Origin: JBAZWE01 sp041660545
GTDB lineage: Bacteria; Actinomycetota; Thermoleophilia; BMS3ABIN01
Direction: 5' to 3'
Assembly (NCBI GenBank): GCA_041660545.1
Contig: JBAZWE010000085.1
Location: 1 to 8,169 of the forward strand
Length of the DNA: 8,169 nucleotides
Shown here in pieces: positions 4,934 to 8,169 of this stretch (positions are counted from its first letter, which is position 1; the number at the start of each line of letters is the position of its first letter). The notes below the pieces were generated by a model. It was not told where the DNA came from, did no database searches, and worked only from the letters and a program-made list of their open reading frames with translations. The translations under genes and the position numbers were made by a program.

Positions 4934-6175
4934 TCAATAACTCTGAATGGTGCCGGAGTCTGTAGCATTGAGCAGTATCGAGACATTGTCACTTTCCCAG
5001 TTTGCCACGACAAGGTCGGCCTTTCCATCTTCGTTGAAATCGCCCGTGGTTAACATGATCGGACCAGAGCCCGCGGCGAAATCCGACTTCGCGCCGAAGG
5101 TACCATCGCCCGCGCCCAACAGGACCGAGACATTTCCGCCGCCATAATTTGCCACGGCGAGGTCGGCCTTTCCGTCTCCATTAAAATCGCCTGTGGTTAC
5201 TGAGGATAGATAAGTTCCCGCGCCGTAATTGAACGCCGTGCCGAAGGTGCCATTGCCCGCGTTCAGGAAGACCGAGACATCGTTGCTGTCCGCATTTGCC
5301 ACGGCAAGGTCGGCCTTTCCATCTGAGTTGAAGTCGCCCGTAGTTACAGAATGTGGACTGGCGCCCGCACCGTAGCTCGCCGCAGCGCCGAAGGTACCAT
5401 CACCTCTACCCAGCAGTATAGAGAGCATATTGTTCCCATAATCCGCAAAGGCGAGGTCAGATATGCCGTCACTGTTGAAGTCCCCCGTAGCCACTGAGTT
5501 TGGCCGGGAGCCCGCGCCGTAGCTTGCCGCAGAACCGAAGGCGCCATCACCACGACCCGGCAGGATCGAGACAGTGCCGTCAGCATTTGCCACGACAAGG
5601 TCGGTCTTTCCGTCTGAGTTGAAGTCGCCTGTCGTTATCGAGCTTGGTCCAGATCCCGCATTGTAGTCCACCTTGGCGCCGAATGTGCCGTTGCCCGCGC
5701 CCAACAGAATCGAGACATCGTTGCCGGCATCATTTGTCACGGCAATATCAGTTTTCCCATCTGAGTTGAAGTCGCCTGTGGTTATCGAGCTTGGCTTAAA
5801 TCCCGCATTGTAGTCCACCTTGGCGCCGAATGTTCCGTTACCTGTGCCCAGACGGATCGAGACATTGTTGCTGCCCGAGTTCGCCACTGCAAAATCGGTT
5901 TTTCCATCTGAGTTGAAGTCGCCTGTCGTTACAGAACTTGGTTCAGAACCCGCGACGTAGTCCGTCTTGACGGCGAAGGCGAGCAGGCCTGTGGTTCTTG
6001 CGGGAACCTCGATGGTTTGAGAGGCCGTGGTGTTCACTGGCGTGTCGGATTTGCATCCGGTCAGCGCGATGAGCGTTACGGCCATCAAAAAAAGCGTCGA
6101 TCTGGCGAAAATCCCGCCCCTAAAACCGACTGCAGGTTCAATTCTTTCAGCAGATGAATCATGGTCATCCCACAT
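4934..6175 (-). CDS. FG-GAP/VCBS-repeat lipoprotein
   Basis: 413 residues. An unusually long N-region (MWDDHDSSAERIEPAVGFRG) precedes a hydrophobic segment and the lipobox ALTGC, with lipid-modified Cys41. After a short linker, seven repeats of 48-49 residues fill residues 86-413, the last one truncated to 35. Each starts GDFNSDGKTDLAVAN, continues NVSILLGAGNGTFG and ends near AGSGPSSVTTG. DxNxDGxxD is the calcium-binding loop of FG-GAP/VCBS repeats; seven repeats would make a seven-bladed integrin-like propeller. Such proteins are usually outer-surface adhesion or binding proteins. GGGAG six bases before ATG 6175 supports this start, although an internal start would give a more usual signal peptide. 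Confidence 0.88.
   Translation of the reverse strand: MWDDHDSSAERIEPAVGFRGGIFARSTLFLMAVTLIALTGCKSDTPVNTTASQTIEVPARTTGLLAFAVKTDYVAGSEPSSVTTGDFNSDGKTDFAVANSGSNNVSIRLGTGNGTFGAKVDYNAGFKPSSITTGDFNSDGKTDIAVTNDAGNDVSILLGAGNGTFGAKVDYNAGSGPSSITTGDFNSDGKTDLVVANADGTVSILPGRGDGAFGSAASYGAGSRPNSVATGDFNSDGISDLAFADYGNNMLSILLGRGDGTFGAAASYGAGASPHSVTTGDFNSDGKADLAVANADSNDVSVFLNAGNGTFGTAFNYGAGTYLSSVTTGDFNGDGKADLAVANYGGGNVSVLLGAGDGTFGAKSDFAAGSGPIMLTTGDFNEDGKADLVVANWESDNVSILLNATDSGTIQSY
4937..5920 (-). repeat. Seven tandem 147-bp coding repeats
   Basis: These are the DNA copies of the FG-GAP/VCBS units: six full (one of 144 bp) and a final 105-bp part. They share long blocks around the DFNSDGK codons and the GNGTFG codons. 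The high similarity at DNA level suggests recent duplication or gene conversion, and could cause copy-number variation or misassembly. Confidence 0.8.
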
Positions 6176-6201
6176 AACGCACTCCCGCCGCTTTCATTTG
6201 A

Positions 6202-6230
6202 TTTATACGTCTATTCAGGCTACTGGCTAA
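6202..6230 (-). promoter_or_regulatory. Possible promoter of the VCBS lipoprotein gene
   Basis: On the minus strand, TTAGCC (6225-6230), a 17-base spacer and TATAAA (6202-6207) stand 26 bases before the start codon. This leaves a leader of about 20 bases containing the GGGAG ribosome binding site. The -10 is good and the -35 is weak. Confidence 0.4.
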
Positions 6231-6428
6231 TGATTCCCGTATTTGTAAAGGATAATCCAGAATTGAGGGTTTTGCGGTCAGAATGGTTAAAGCCCCAGCA
6301 TATTTCTACCCAGAATCGCATAGCACTACATCTTCACCGATAAGCCTATATCTGGAAGCGAGTGTCTTTTTTGGCTATACCTTAAACCTGCAAATTACGC
6401 CAAGGATATTTCATGTGTCAAAAACTCG
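6231..6428. other. Intergenic stretch between divergent genes
   Basis: This is AT-rich DNA between the divergently transcribed VCBS and PQQ-propeller genes. No gene, RNA motif or clear repeat was recognised here. Confidence 0.5.
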
Positions 6429-6437
6429 TGATATAAT
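6429..6437 (+). promoter_or_regulatory. Extended -10 promoter for the zinc-ribbon/PQQ gene
   Basis: TGATATAAT is a perfect extended -10 element (TGnTATAAT). The -35 region (about 6409-6414) is poor, which extended -10 promoters tolerate. The predicted start near 6444 gives a leader of about 110 bases before the ATG at 6555. Confidence 0.5.
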
Positions 6438-6554
6438 CGCATCTCTTTGAAGGTCTGTAAGCCTGCAAGTTATCGTTTGTTTTCGTTTCCTGATCCTGAA
6501 GCCTTGATGTTGCATGTTCATTTTCCAATTTTTCCAGAAAGAATTCCGGTTAAC

Positions 6555-8144
6555 ATGAACTGTCCTGAATGCAATGCGGCAAATCAGAGCGGCTCGAAGT
6601 TCTGTGAGGGCTGCGGAGCTGCGTTGGCTGAGGAAGCAGGCGGCTCTGGTGCACAATCATATTGCGCAAGATGTGGCTCGCCAGGGCTAGAGGGTGATGC
6701 TTTTTGTCAGCAATGTGGCGCGCAGATTACGCAGAGCACTCCAAGCATGGATCAAACTCCGGCTAAGTTAGCTGCACATCAGCCCGCCGTACCCACCACG
6801 GGCAAACAACCGCGTAAATTAAGAAACTTCGGATATTTGGCGCTGCTGGCTTTTGCTATCATCGCGGGATCCATATTCTGGCTGTTTTCTTTCTCAGGTT
6901 CCGATCAGCAAAAAGGGACGACCATGTCGCGAGCTAACGCGCAACGTACCGGGGAATACGATGCCGGTAAAGCGCTTACCGGCACCAAGAAGTGGGAGAC
7001 CGGCACGAAAGGCTCCGCAAATAAGATCTTCGAGACAGATGGAAAGATATATTTGAGTTCAAGTGAACGGCCAGGCCAGGAAAAAGATGCGTCCATCAAA
7101 ACATCTACCAACTCGAACAACCTTTTAACAAGTCACCTGATTACGCTTGACGCAAATTCCGGCTCCCAGATCTCCAGCTTCGATCTTGTGGGAGAAACCC
7201 TGGTGCCACTGATAGTTAGCAATGGAGTTGTTTACGCAATCATTCCAAAGATCTATGGAGGAGAAAAGGATGATGATTGGAATCAACTTGTCGCAATTTC
7301 TCTTGATGATCGAAAAGAATTGTGGCGTTTTGAGACTAGTGACATCCAAGGGCTGGTTATCGATGACAATACACTATATCTAACAGCAAAGTCCCAACCA
7401 TCGTATCTTTACGCGCTCGACGCCGGGACGGGGAAGCAGATTTGGAAATATGAAACAGCACTTTATCCTCAAGTGCCCACTGCCGGCGACGGATTGGTAT
7501 ATTTTTCAGCATACGGAATCGGACCGGGCAATGAGCCCCAAAGCACCATTTTTGCTATCGATGCCAAAAGCGGAACCGAAGTCTGGAAGTTTAACAAGGA
7601 TATGGATATGGGCGAAATTTCAATCGCCGATGGCAAAGTATTTGTCGAATTAAATTTACACAGGAACTACACCTCGCAGGACTATCTATACGCATTTGAC
7701 GCCAAGTCCGGCAGGGAGCAATGGAAAATAACAACAGGTCAGACGACAGGGCAGGCAGTTGCAGATGGGATTGTTTACTTCGCGGACTACGAATCCGGAA
7801 ATGCAAGCGATACTACTAATGCACGCATTAATGCTGTGGATACAAAGTCCGGTAAACGACTATGGCAAAAAGTTGATAATTCCGCCCTTAAAAACTTTTC
7901 TTTCAACCTCATGGTGGCCAATGAAGTAGTTTACTATAAGACAAATAGCAACAATAATCTCGTCTATACAGGAAAAATTCAGGCTCTGGATGGTAAAAGC
8001 GGAGAAGAGAAATGGAAGTACGAATTATCCAACCCAACGCAAGAGGAACTGATCGCCGGAGACGGCGCCATGTACCTGCTCGGTTTTCCCCAATCGAAAC
8101 AGGATACTGGTGCTAATAACTACATATTGACCGCACTAGAATAA
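6555..8144 (+). CDS. Membrane-anchored double zinc ribbon / PQQ-repeat beta-propeller protein
   Basis: 529 residues from ATG 6555, which begins MNCPEC, the usual start of a zinc ribbon. The frame is open upstream to a TTG at 6447, but that extension is low-complexity and unlikely. Two ribbons follow: C3-C6/C17-C20 (CPEC, CEGC) and C37-C40/C51-C54 (CARC, CQQC). A linker rich in P, Q and T leads to one membrane helix (about 93-114) after basic KQPRKLR, so the ribbons should be cytoplasmic and the rest periplasmic. SRANAQRTGEYD then opens a BamB/quinoprotein-like propeller with repeated YALDAGTGKQIWKYE, FAIDAKSGTEVWKF, YAFDAKSGREQWK, NAVDTKSGKRLWQ and QALDGKSGEEKWKYE motifs, about seven or eight blades. 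Nothing indicates bound PQQ or enzymatic activity. A structural or sensing role is inferred. The ribosome binding site is weak. Confidence 0.85.
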   Translation: MNCPECNAANQSGSKFCEGCGAALAEEAGGSGAQSYCARCGSPGLEGDAFCQQCGAQITQSTPSMDQTPAKLAAHQPAVPTTGKQPRKLRNFGYLALLAFAIIAGSIFWLFSFSGSDQQKGTTMSRANAQRTGEYDAGKALTGTKKWETGTKGSANKIFETDGKIYLSSSERPGQEKDASIKTSTNSNNLLTSHLITLDANSGSQISSFDLVGETLVPLIVSNGVVYAIIPKIYGGEKDDDWNQLVAISLDDRKELWRFETSDIQGLVIDDNTLYLTAKSQPSYLYALDAGTGKQIWKYETALYPQVPTAGDGLVYFSAYGIGPGNEPQSTIFAIDAKSGTEVWKFNKDMDMGEISIADGKVFVELNLHRNYTSQDYLYAFDAKSGREQWKITTGQTTGQAVADGIVYFADYESGNASDTTNARINAVDTKSGKRLWQKVDNSALKNFSFNLMVANEVVYYKTNSNNNLVYTGKIQALDGKSGEEKWKYELSNPTQEELIAGDGAMYLLGFPQSKQDTGANNYILTALE

Positions 8145-8145
8145 A

Positions 8146-8169
8146 CCCCCCCCCCCCCCCCCCCCCCCC
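8146..8169. other. Terminal run of 24 C
   Basis: The sequence ends in an uninterrupted homopolymer one base after the stop codon. This is most easily read as a contig-end or sequencing artefact, not biology. Confidence 0.7.

Noticed and set aside
1..8169. CRISPR array, toxin-antitoxin pair, restriction or other defence genes
   Set aside because: No regularly spaced direct repeats with unique spacers and no recognisable defence, nuclease or toxin motif in any full-length frame. The only regular repeats are the coding VCBS units.

Overview
The window reads as accessory DNA from a diderm (Gram-negative-type) bacterium that probably has a selenocysteine system. The evidence is several exported proteins (two or three lipoproteins and a membrane-anchored beta-propeller), AGGAGG-like ribosome binding sites, and repeated 3'-end fragments of a tRNA-Sec gene (selC). 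An environmental deltaproteobacterial or Nitrospirota-like host would fit, but this is a guess. No core housekeeping gene and no intact integrase is present.

Layout, left to right. Positions 1-415 (minus): 5' part of a secreted DUF3494 / ice-binding-like protein that runs off the window. 416-914: a non-coding stretch with a dyad, a 24-bp palindromic repeat and a 65-nt 3' half of tRNA-Sec that begins at the anticodon loop. 915-1454 (plus): unknown putative lipoprotein. 1501-1583: a good sigma70-type promoter followed by a second exact copy of the 24-bp palindrome. 1614-2531 (plus): lipoprotein with two DUF4352-like domains. 2692-2720: a second tRNA-Sec end, 29 nt identical to the first. 2799-3527 (minus): unknown protein with four membrane helices. 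3541-3714 (minus): debris of an IS3-family transposase. 3838-3867 (minus): a diverged, inverted tRNA-Sec-like end. 4026-4772 (plus): protein with an FHA-like N-terminus. 4841-4905: a large palindrome containing a further tRNA-Sec end. 4934-6175 (minus): lipoprotein with seven 49-residue FG-GAP/VCBS repeats. 6555-8144 (plus): double zinc ribbon, membrane anchor and PQQ-type beta-propeller. The window ends in 24 C residues.

The unifying signal is the set of tRNA-Sec 3' ends, at least four in about 4.2 kb, lying between unrelated single genes. The most complete one starts exactly at the anticodon loop, where tyrosine recombinases commonly cross over in tRNA genes. It therefore looks like an attR-type junction. 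The working hypothesis is that several integrative elements inserted one after another at selC, with intact selC somewhere to the left. This would have left a string of cargo genes, mostly for envelope or exported proteins, separated by selC-derived scars. The alternative is a dispersed tRNA-derived repeat family. No shared pathway for the protein genes can be deduced from sequence.
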